Assembly: GCF_954871325.1 (NCBI RefSeq)
Contig: NC_088776.1
Location: 43,232,569-43,296,568, forward strand
DNA length: 64,000 nucleotides
Reading direction: 5' to 3'
Source of the DNA: Gordionus sp. m RMFG-2023
Taxonomy: Eukaryota > Nematomorpha > Gordioida > Chordodea > Parachordodidae
This document shows positions 36,401 to 48,400 of the stretch, piece by piece. The notes beneath the pieces are model-generated. The model did not search any database, was not told the DNA's origin, and worked only from the letters and a program-made list of their open reading frames with translations. Position 1 is the stretch's first letter, and the number at the start of each line of letters is the position of its first letter. The position numbers and the translations under genes are program-made.

Positions 36401-39400
36401 AACTAAGATGTACAAATAAAAAAAGCGATCTCTTAATATAAATAAGTAATTAAGTACTAAGGCTGTGTCCTGGTTTGAATTATTTTAGATACTTATTGCT
36501 GTAAAGTCTAGGCTACACAACTTTTGAACTAGGACACCCTATTTTAGTTTGTTTTAAGTGTTTAGTGGCAATGTTTTGTCTCTTACTTTTTAGGCTGTTT
36601 AGTCGAAACTATATAGCTGGCTAAACAGCCGGCTGTTTGGAAACAAGTCGAAGATAACTTATTCTTGTGTTTAGTCTAAACGAAATAGCTTTTGAACTAG
36701 GGCACCCTATTTTGGTTTGTTTTAAGTGTTTAAGTCGAACCAGGACATACCCTAAGGCTAACTCTTTTCCTTCTCGTTATTTTATACATTTTAATGAGAA
36801 CAAATTAATACCTAAAACAAATTATCGCATTAAGAAATTTAATGTCTAATACCTTTATACTATGATCCCTATAATAATTCATCATTCCGTCCTCTCTACA
36901 CTGGTAGTTCTCGCTGCTTTCGATCACTCGAAATCCATTCCTCACCGATCCAGGTAAATCATAGTTCAAATCGGTAGTCCTATTTTCTTCCTGTTCGTCC
37001 TGCGACAAGCAATTGCCGTTATTGATAGGATGATTTGAGTTATTGTTATCATTTTGTTCGTCAGAGAAGGTTTTCAATTTGGCTTTGCTGTCATCCAAAA
37101 CATCAGTTTTGTCATTGGTGAAGACGGCATGGTGCTGGATACCTTTATCGTTATTTTCAACCTTGAGAGGAGTTGTTTTCTTTCTTTTGTGGGCTCCAAC
37201 GTTGATATGCCCGCTCTTCTTATCTTTGTTACCGTATAATGACTGTGCGTCTGGCGACGTAATTAGACTATCTATTTCGTTAATGGCAGAGGATTTCGCG
37301 CCGATACTATCGGATCTTAGGCAATCAAGATCTGCAAGAAAGGAAGGGGAAGGAGTCGACGAATTAAGATGATTCGAGCCTTTGCCAACTTTGTCATCGT
37401 AATCCGATGACAATGACGAAGAGCGAGAAATTTCGCTTTGATCAAAGTCGTGATCCGATTCAATGGCTCTTCTTTCTTCATTTTTTCCTTCTATACAACC
37501 AACTTGGTCATAATCTATGTAAGATTCATCATTTTTGTTATTTGAGCCATTTCTGTCACTATATTCATCATTTATTTTGAAGCCATCATCATGAATGGAT
37601 GATCTATCAAGTTTTGTTTCGATAGTGGGTTGAGCGATGTGTGGGGAAGATGTGCCAAAGAGACAAATTTGACCAGCATTATTTATATCCACTTGTTTTT
37701 CTTCCCTCCCGTATTCGTTGAGATCCTCTTTGAATTCAAAAGAATCGTTATAGGGTACAGAAAGAGATTGAGAACGTCTGGAATGGTTAGCTATTAATGT
37801 AGGATTGTTTGAGTGACTATAGCTATGATTGATAGGAAGAGTGGCATTTCCGTGGTCACGATAGGCTGAATGATTATATTTAAAAATAAATATTAGAGAT
37901 CCAGCCTACCAATAATTTTAAAAAAGGTTTTCAACCTGGCCCAAAAATATTTTACATAGACTGCTAGGCTAAATTTTTCATTTTAATTGAATTATTCTGT
38001 TTTTTGTTTTCGCCTTATCCTGTCAACCAATCTTTGTGTAATTTTAGTTATATAAAAAGAATAACTCAGAAGTTTTATAACCAGATTGTCAGAAATATTA
38101 AATCAGATTTTTAAAGTTAAAAACGTGCTCAACAAATTATTTTTTCATCTTCCAACTTTATAAAAAATAATTTATTTAAAAATGTAAAAAAATGAATAAA
38201 TTTAGAGCAATTTTATAAGATACTACACAAATTACCTGATGATGCACATTGCTGGTAACATTATATAAATAACTTAAATATAAATTTACAATTACCCTCA
38301 TATTTACTTTTCTTTTTTTGTTTCCATGTTTTTAGCTTTTCGATATTTGATGAATCGCTCAGCCAAAAATGCATACGAATGAATGGCTCCCGTCCTTTGA
38401 GACTGAGCATATGCCAAGGTTTGGGCTTGGATAGTAATTCGCTAACGGAACCCTTGAATTTTATAAATATAGATATTTTATGAACCAACCTTCAGTATTC
38501 TTAATTTTTTTTTAAAAAAAATTCTCATTAGCGGAACTGTATTAATTAAGAAATTATGTTTATAATTTCATGATAATACATATATATGTGTAATATTGAT
38601 TATTAATTATATTACCGAGTAAAGGTTAGCTACCTAACACCTATATATATTCATTATCCTTTTATTTTGTATGTATCCTTGCTTTAATTTTATGCTTGTC
38701 ATGGAAATTATTCTTAAAACCCTGCGACCTTATTACACTATACCAAGATCTTTCTTAGTTGCCTTTTCATTCTGGCCCATTTCAGTTGCTGTGATCAAGT
38801 CTAGCACAAACTGAAATGTTAGAGTTTTTTATTTGCATATTCCAATGGATATTTAGCCTGAAGATCTATTTCGAGACCTAAAAGATCTATGCCCACAACC
38901 AATTGTCAATTAGGCGGCTCTCAATTTAGGTCAGCGTAAAATAACATGCAGTTAATTTTATTCTACTGGCGAACTCAATTGGTTCATAATTGATTAAAAG
39001 TATGCCACACGCCAAGACCAATACGGTCATAAATATAGATAAGATGGAAAAATTTCTAGTAAATGGATCGATCAAGCGTTGGCTTCAATTATAGGATGCA
39101 ACAAGATTAAAAAACTAGACCCCTGGAACAGGGGAATAAGGACCTGTTCATCATGAGTTTTAGCGCTGAGGGCATTGACATTCTCGAAAAAAATAAGTAC
39201 CTAAATTTGACAGATTAAAAAGTATTTGTTATTTTTGAACCAAATGGAACAATTTTTGGAAGCCGATTAGACTTTGTAAGGTTATTTATAGATCTTCTCG
39301 CTAAAAATTCATTGGCATTGGCTGCGAATAAAAACCGTTAACATTTCAAACTGTGTTAGACTTGGCACATCGACTGAAATGGCAAGAATGAAATGACAAC

Positions 39401-42400
39401 TAAGAAGGATCTAGTTAATAGTGTAATAAGGCCGCAGGGTTGTAAGAATAATTTTCATGACAAACATAAAATAGCTAGTTCACAAGAGCATAAGAGAGAT
39501 AATAATATTCATGAGGCCTAACTGAAAGTTTTATAATCGTATGTGTAATAATTTTTCTGGCTGGCATGAAAATTATCCATGCTCAGCTGAAGATAAAATT
39601 TGCTCTAAGTGCCAAAGAACCGGCATATATCGGAATTTAAATTCAGTAAAACAAGACTTTCCTTGAAGAGATTCGATAAATAATCTTTGAAGATGTGGAT
39701 CAAATAAAAGGGCAAAGATTAGAATCAAAATAAATGGGCCTACTGTCACGTTCGACTATGATATAGGAGCAGACACCTCTATTATAGCTGACATTTGGTC
39801 GAAAATCGGCCAACCATTCATTTCCCCACCAACTCATTATCAGCCTATGGGGATATGCCTTTGGATTCAATAGGTGAAGCCGTTGTCCAAGTTGGGAAGT
39901 AAATTCATAAATTATCAGTGATTATAATAAATTCGAATGACTTATCCCTGTTTGGACTTGGCATTTTGTTTTGAGTTACCGAGATAGGTAAACATACCAG
40001 GTTATCAAAACGAATGGGACTCCAGTGGGCCATTCAAAACCAATGGTATCAAAAATATGTCAACCGATGCTCCCTCCGTGAGCCACAAGATGTCACTAAT
40101 GGAAGACTCATTAGAACTGTTGTTAGATAAACAGTTCAAAATCGTTTCTGATGATAAATCGGGGTTGATATGTAATTTGGCGGTCCGTCTCCAGTTAATA
40201 GATACGGCTTTCCAAAATAATTTCCAGTACTTCGAGTGCCTATCTCACTACGCGAATCGATTAAACTAGATTGCGTTTTAGCTGCGGAGATCTGGAGCAA
40301 ATCGATTCCTAGACACCTATGGTGCCATGGTCAACCCCAACAGTAAATGTCAGGAAAAACAATGGCGAGATTCGTCTTTGCGCAGATTTCAAGGTTAGTT
40401 TAATTCCCAATCAATTATATAATCATCATGTTATTCCAATGTTGGATGACTTACTGGTATAGATTGGGGGAAACAGATTTACAGTTATAAATTTAAAGAA
40501 CGCGTTCTACAAATGGCCGAGGAGCCAGAGTTCCAAAAATATATGGTTTCTACACATAAGGAATATTTTCGATACCGAAGGAGGCCTTTTGGGCTCTCTC
40601 GCGCCAACAATTTTCCAGCTTCATGAACAATGTTTTAAAGAACTACCAGATGACTGAAGTGTATCTGGATGATGTAATTATGTCGGGCAGAAACGAAGCC
40701 GAACATCTAACTAACCTAAAAATAGTACTAAATAGGCTGCAAGTATTATATAAATTTTCATTTTTAGGTGTCCTTATCAAATAGAATGGGGTATTGGGGT
40801 ACATCCAAGAAAAGCAATCCAGGCTAATCCTAATTTCACGAATGTTTATCCATTACGTCATTTCTTGATGTTGTCGCGTGTCATGAACGGTTCATTACCA
40901 ATTTTCATAGTAAGGTAGCAGTGTTACACCGATTAACTAGCGTAAAAGTACCATATACAAATCTTCGGAAGTAAATAAAATTATGGAATTTTTCTATTCC
41001 GATAGCAGTGCCCTCGTTTTCTTATCAATAGAATCATACTGTTTTCTAGACTTCAATACGTCCGAAAATCAAATGCAATGGGTCATTTCAAAATCAATGG
41101 TAATATCTTGGTTAACGTTGCATAATAATAGGGATACAAGCGTTCATTAGCGATTCGTAGCATCAATTTAGAGGATAAGAAGGTGTCAGAGAAAAACTTG
41201 CGCAAGAACTTGATAGTTACAAGGTTCGATTATGACGAGTCACGCCACATTGAACAAGGTTAGAGAGGTTTTGATTGAACGAGAGAAGAGTATCTATAAT
41301 TTTACTTATCGAGAAGAATTAATGGTAGACAGAGGAATAGTCGAGAGGGATAGTAGGCTGACAATCCCAACTAAACTAAGGAATGCAGTGTTGAAGACAC
41401 TATATAAAGGATCCCTCGATGAAATCTATTTTTCTGTTGTGTTGTTGGTGGACTAAATGTAATGAGGACATCGAACGATATATAAAGCGGTGTATTGGGT
41501 GTCAGAAAAATCGACTAAATGTCATGGAGTTCCCCTTATATTCAAGGAATATTACTAAAGAGCAATGGGAGCGTCTACATCTAGATTTCGAAGAACCTGT
41601 TGACTCTCTATATTGGTTGGTAGAAATTATTTCATATTGAAAATGGATGGAGGTAGACCCGACCAGAAGCACATCTGCGAAGGAATTATAATGAGGTTAT
41701 GTGATTTGCTCTTTTTGGTGTGCCGAACCGAATGGCCCTCAATGTATTTCTATAGAATCTTAGCGATATTGTGAGAAAAACCATATTTGCCATTCGTTCA
41801 ACGCCGTACCACCCGAAGGCAAATAGGCAGGCTGAACGAACCATTCGAACCTTGAAAGGAAGGTATAATGCAACTCGAAAATTAATCAATGACCTACAAG
41901 AGGCAATGACTTAGAAAGTAGCAGCGTATACGCTTGGAGAACATGGTTCGACAGGTAGGTCCACAGCCAAGATTATATTCGGTTGTCAGAAAAGAACTAG
42001 TTTAGATTGGGTTAAACCTAAGGTAGAAAATGAGATAAATTTAATGATAAACAGAGTCGGGAGCACGATCCACATTCCAGTATTAGGGAATTTGACCTTG
42101 GTCAACATTTATGGATAAGGAACAAACCACCTAGGGCTGGAGAGATGGAATAGTTCAAGATCGGAAGGGGTTATATGGGTTATATTCATATATAATAGGG
42201 ATTCCTAAACGCATACTGCGAAAACATGCAGACTAGTTATGTGAACGTGTGGTAGCAGGTAACATGGAACTGGTGATGGAGGGCAGATCAGATGGAGTGC
42301 GACGAGACGCCAAGACAATGGCAGCTAAATTAATGATAGAATAGATATAGGCGTTTCTCTCAAATAATGAAGGGTAGATGTGCATTTATAATTTTAAATT

Positions 42401-45400
42401 ACATATATAAATAATATTGATATAGAAAATATATATATGAATATAATGTAATATATTATTCATATATTATAAATTAGTATATTACTTAATTATATGTTTT
42501 ATAATGATTATATATATGCATTAATAATATAATAACAGGTAAAGGTTAGAATCCTAACACTCATAAATACATTTATTATCCTTTTATTTTGTATGTCTTC
42601 GTGCTCTAATTGTATGGTTGAATGTGAATAATCCCAGATTTTTTGTGGGTGCGATTCATCCGGTGCATCTATCTTGTACCTTCATTACATTCGATTTATT
42701 TAACTACTTAACATCATGGTATAAAGTTATTTGCTCAGTATTTCCAACCAACAGAATCTACTCATTTAACATAGATATATAGTAATTTAAAACAAAATTT
42801 GTCACAAAATGCATTACTATAATCTAAAAGCAATATAGGAACTCACCTGCGAAAGCCCTAAGACCGACTCGCCAAAAACCTTCTGCCCTATATTGTAATT
42901 GACCAATATCTCCTTGACTCTAAGGGTTAACGCTAGTGTATCTAAGTTTCCAGAAACGGCCGTTATCTCGAGAAGATTAGAAGAAGACGGTGTAAAGATG
43001 GGGGCAATCGGATTTGAGTTATTGGGTTGTTGACTTTTATGAGTTATCGTTGTAGTTTTACCATTTTGACCCGAAGTCTTGAGAGATGACACGGAAGTTT
43101 TAGAGTTGCCTTTTACGTTGTTCGAATTGCAAACAGGTAAATGGTAGTTACTATTAGGAATTAACGTTTCATAATTCTCTTTAATTAAATTATGAGGCTT
43201 GATTGGGACGGTGCCATATGATGCATCATCTATGTCGGGATTACTGACAGCAATTGAATCGTTACAATGATTACTATTTACATTTTCGTTCATTTGATGA
43301 AAATCATCTATTTCCCTTTTTATGATGGTGGGTCCTTCGTTGGACGGAGATTGAGTTTGTGAAGGTATTTTAACTTAAATTATATAATGAGGATAAATAA
43401 TTATAGGATATATTTAAATTCTATAAATTACATTTTAAATGTATATGTGTAAGAAGTAAGAGTTAATACTTTTATTTTCTGAAAATGCGAGGGTAGATAA
43501 GGAAGAATGACTTGAATCATCTTGTTCCATTTCTTGATACTCTTTTATTATATCGTTATTATTATTTGAATCCATTAAACTTTCGACTTTAATATTATCA
43601 CTGTGGTTATTATCTGTTTAAAGATTAAAACTTTTATATATTTTTTTTAAATGTAAAAATAATATATAGTTTAAAAAATAAATATTTTCTTCTTAAAGGT
43701 TTTTCACAACCTATGACTTTTCATATTATGATACTTACTTTGGATTCCCTTTTTGATCCGTATGATATGAGAAAAAAATTTTTTAATTTCCAAAATACAT
43801 TTAAAAGGTTCATTTTTCTTACCTTTGATGGAGTCTACTGTGGTATCGGTACCGTGTTGATGTTTATCAATTGGCAATTTATCCGAGGGCATTGATGTGT
43901 GAGAAGTCATTGGAGGAGGTGTGGTGTTGAAACGTTGTTCCTCCAGAAATAGTTGCATTCTTATGAAAGGTTCTTTGCCCTTTTGGGTGAGAAGGGACCA
44001 AGGTTTAGGCCTGGCTAACAAATCGCTTACCGAACCCTGAGATAAACCTTTTATAATTATATACTTGAGATATAAATCTGGCTTTTAATATATAACTGGA
44101 AGAAAAAAAAACCGAATTATAGGTTGCAAAAAATTATTTAGTCATTTATTTTAAAATTAGGCCTAATAATGAGTTATTTTATTATTATTCGATCTGTATT
44201 TTGTAAACACGAGTATTCGGTTGGAGCCTATTTATGATATATAAGATGCTACTTTAAAAAAAATTTACAATCAAAATCTTATTGTAAGATAGATATGACA
44301 TGATTAAACACAAAATATAAAGAACAAACCTAGTACCATCTCTCCAAACACTCTTTGACTGATAGAAAATTTAGCTAAATATTCTTTGACCCCCTTAACT
44401 ATATCATCGGTATTTGGTTGCTTTTGATTAAAATTTTTATTCTTTTCATTTGAATCCATTTTCAATTCGTTATTTTGACCATTTAACCGTATTGGTTGTT
44501 TAGGAGGGAAAGATAACTGTGTTTGAAGTTTTTTAACACAAACTTTAGTTTCTTGTAAATTGGCAGCCTGTGGAGATGATATAGAGTTGGTGATTGACTG
44601 GATGTAATTTAGCGGATTAACTGTATTGGTAAGAGAAATATCGTTAGATATGCTTTGAATATTATTCGTATAATTAGACGTAAGGGTTTGCTCCGAATCC
44701 TCGACATCGCGGCGAAAATTGCAAGGAGGAAATACGTTATTTTTCTGATAAATATTATTAAAACGTTAATTAAGTTTATATGGATCAACATTTATTAAAT
44801 ATTGTTACAAAATATTGATCAAAATAAATTATATACGTCATATTTCTTTTTGGTCAAATTCAATGGACTAGAGCAAACTGGAGATCGCATTTCTTCGTAA
44901 AATGAATCGGTATAGAAATGATCTGATTTTTTTGAATATTAAGAACTTATATAAAAATTAGTGTTTATTAAATATGGTCATAATATAATAAAATTTGGCT
45001 TAATTTAACAATTTGAGTTTAAGAAAATGTTATGAAATTTTAGAGCACTATTTACAAATTCGATTTATTTTTTAAAAAAGTGGGAAACGTTGAAACATTG
45101 TATACATAAGATTTTTGGAAATCGAAAAATAAAAAATGAGCAAATTGCAAATTTGACATGATATAATATAATAAATTTATGAAAGCGTTAAAATTCCTAT
45201 CATAATTAAATGTTGAAATAAGTACGTGTATAAAAATTTTAAAAGTATTCGCTTTGACTAACTTTTCATCTTTTTAACAAAGTGCTCTTTGTACCCTCCC
45301 ATATCATCCTCACAACTTTCCTCTTCTATTTTACGTTTCGCGAGCTCATAGTTTTGATCCCATTCTTCAAAATGAGCTTTAGACGGACATTCGGTATTAT

Positions 45401-48400
45401 CGGAACCATTTGATGTTACAAGTTTGGCCTGATTTTCGTAGTACCTTTCAACGAGCCCGTAATATTGGCGAGAATAAGCTGCCAAAGCCATCATGGCTTT
45501 TTTCTTGTCAAAAGGATGATCCTTGAAATCATAGTCTAAATCCTCGGATCCGTTAGTATGTGTAGAAAAGAAAGGATTGCCATCCAAAAAGTTGTTCACG
45601 TTATTCTGGCCCTTGGAGTGGTAAGCAGTCATCATTTTTAATATCATGGTGGCTCCATCCAAATCGTAATTTGTTGATGTATCGTTAATACTTTTCTGTT
45701 CGTTGATTTTTTGGTTGGGCGTTGAAAGCAGAGGGGATGAAGTTTGAAAATAATCCAACCAAAGTTTTCTGAGAGTGTTTGTGTTGTACATAAGATGATG
45801 GTTGTGGGATAGGTCGGAAGGCGATGACAATATGTTTAAATCTTCAGTGTTTGAATGCGGGGATGCGCGAATCGATTGGTATATCTATTGGTAAAAAAGA
45901 GGTAATGAATAAAGTTGGGCATATGAGTTTTTATAAATTATTCTCTAATTTTATTCCTTTTCTTATATAGGCATAAGTTTAAAGTTGTATATACTTTCAT
46001 ATCCAGGGGCATATCTTGTTCATGCATTTCATTCATAATTTCCCTATCATTGTCATCGAAAATCAGCTCGGATTTGATTCTATTTTCTAAAGTTTCATTA
46101 ATTTTTTGATCATTATAATTGTGGCTAGATGAATAAGAAATATTAGGAGATGCACTATTAATAAGATTTAGGGGTTTTATATCCTCGCTCAAAGGGGAAT
46201 TATCGACTGTCTTCATAGCTTTTTGAGCCTTCGAAAGTATATCAGCTATTTTTTCTTTTGTTTGCTTGTCTTCCTTTTTCAAGTTGGAAGGATTATTCGT
46301 AATTTCTTTGGCTGAAGTTTTGTATTTTTTTTAAATATTTAATTTATTAAATAATAATAATCGAATATAAGGCACAAATCATTTAGGTTCTTAGTAAATT
46401 ATAATTTATAAAAAATATATCAGTGTGAACGCTATCATTGTAGTACGGGAACATAATTAAATATATACTCAAGGTCAACAAGCTAGCTCATTTAACTATC
46501 GAAGAAATATGTTCGCAGCTATAAAATAAAACTAACGATAAAATCTTAGTGGACGATCACCGATTAATTCATAGTCAACATGATGATATATAATCATTTT
46601 ATATATATACCTCTCTTTGGTGCCAATGATTTAAGAGCGAGTATAGCTGTCTGATCACTAACCCAGGCGTGCATTTTTCTGTATGACTCTCTTCCTTTAC
46701 CGGAAAGCCTTTCCCATGGTTTAGGTTTCGACAACAATTCGCTCACGGTACCTTGTGACAAGCCTAAAAATTTTTTTAATATAATATACATTTTCCCTTA
46801 TTCAAATTTAGTATAAAAATCATTATATCATTTTTTTGAATACACGAATTAAAATTAAATAAAGTAGATTGATATTCCTAATCATATGAATAAATTGTAA
46901 ATTTAACGGACATTCCAAATAAAGTTTGACACTTTTTGTTAAATTTTAAAATAGGCTAATATATTGTGTAATATAATTAATATCATAAACTTGCACCGGT
47001 CAAAATTTTAGGCCCGGCCTACATTAAAATTTTTTTTATTATCAACAGCATGGAATTTCCAAAATCCCGATATTTTAAAATAATTTTGAAAAAATTGGTT
47101 TAGGGAAGTTGAGAATATGAAATAAATTAATAAAAAAGCTGCATTATATGATTTTACAACTGATTAAAGGAGTATTATTTTTTAAATAAATTTTTTTATA
47201 ATCGGCCCTGTTCATTTGTAAATTTTATTATATTATTTTTAGATTATTTCGATAATTTCCTAAAAAAAATTATGACGCGCAGGAAATGCAGGTATCTGAT
47301 AAATTTAATATTAATTAAAAACAAGTCATAAAAGTAGGAAAATAAAATAAAATTACCCAAAATGTATTTCGCGAAAACTCTTTGTCCGATTTGATTAAAA
47401 CAGAGAGCCTCCCTTACCTTTTTGGCGATTTCTTCCGTATTAGGTAGTAGTCTACTCATATTTGTAACGTTGGTGCAATCTTCTTTGCATTTATTCTGGG
47501 TTTGATTTGGAGCTAATGGAATATCATTAATTAAGGATTTTGATTGTGAACAAAGTAATTTGGAATCGCTTTTGGCGTCGTTCAAATTATCGTTATGATT
47601 ATTATTGCATGTAAAAGAGCAAGAAAAGCTATTCCGACTTTCGTCTTGTTCGTAATCAACTAATTCTATTTTGGGGTCTCCGCTATGTAACAAAAATAAC
47701 ATAAAATGATGTATCAAAATGTAAAATTTAATTATTTCTGTATTTAAAAATAAATTAATTATTAACCCATTAGTCAACTCTGATATTTTTTAAATCGTAA
47801 AACAAATCGCTATGATTTTTAATGGGACTAAATTTAATTTTCGACTTAATACAACCAACCCAAAAAGACTTGTTTTTTTTAAAAAAGACCTTTTATATTT
47901 GTTGAAATCATCGTCTCCGAAGGTGGTTTCTTTGGTCATTTTTACTTGGTCGTGGGAATTGAGATCTGAATCATTATCACAGGATCCAACCTTATTACTG
48001 AAATACGAAGCGAAAATAGGGCCGGTTTCATTTTTGTTAAGACTAGAAGAGGGAGGTGACTGAATGTGAGATGGAATGGTGAATAAATTTTCTTGATAGG
48101 CGCGTGTTACAGTAATACCTTTGTGATTTCGATGGATGCGCGGATTTGAGTCTCTATCTTGGTCCATTTTCGAATTTAGCACAAGTGACGAGTGATTGTT
48201 GAAATTGTTTATTAAACTGAGATCATCGTTAACACTTAATAGGTTACGAAAACGTTTTATTGATTGCTCCGAAGAGGAAACAACGTTAAGCATCAGGGAA
48301 GGGGCAGAATGAGACATTTGATAATTAAAATTATCGTGGTTATAGATACTTGGTCCGAAATCGTTAACGATGGTATGTATAAAATTAGCGATAGAAGCCT

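Noticed and set aside
36667-36849. An apparent small protein on the plus strand in the last Cux intron.
   Set aside because: It lies largely in the Harbinger-like MITE and its flank; low coding quality.
37043-37372. Open plus-strand frames opposite the Cux linker exon.
   Set aside because: Shadow of the minus-strand coding exon; the minus frame joins the splice phases.
38028-38090. Frame on the minus strand reading [13 protein letters not shown] between CUT3 and the next exon, faintly like the end of a homeodomain (RSRIRREL).
   Set aside because: No Trp-Phe-x-Asn, no upstream helices, stops close by on both sides, and inclusion does not fit the exon phases.
38236-38251. A 16-nt AG-to-GT micro-exon (CAATGTGCATCATCAG) downstream of CUT3.
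   Set aside because: It would shift the frame into the next exon (phase 2 instead of 1), producing an early stop.
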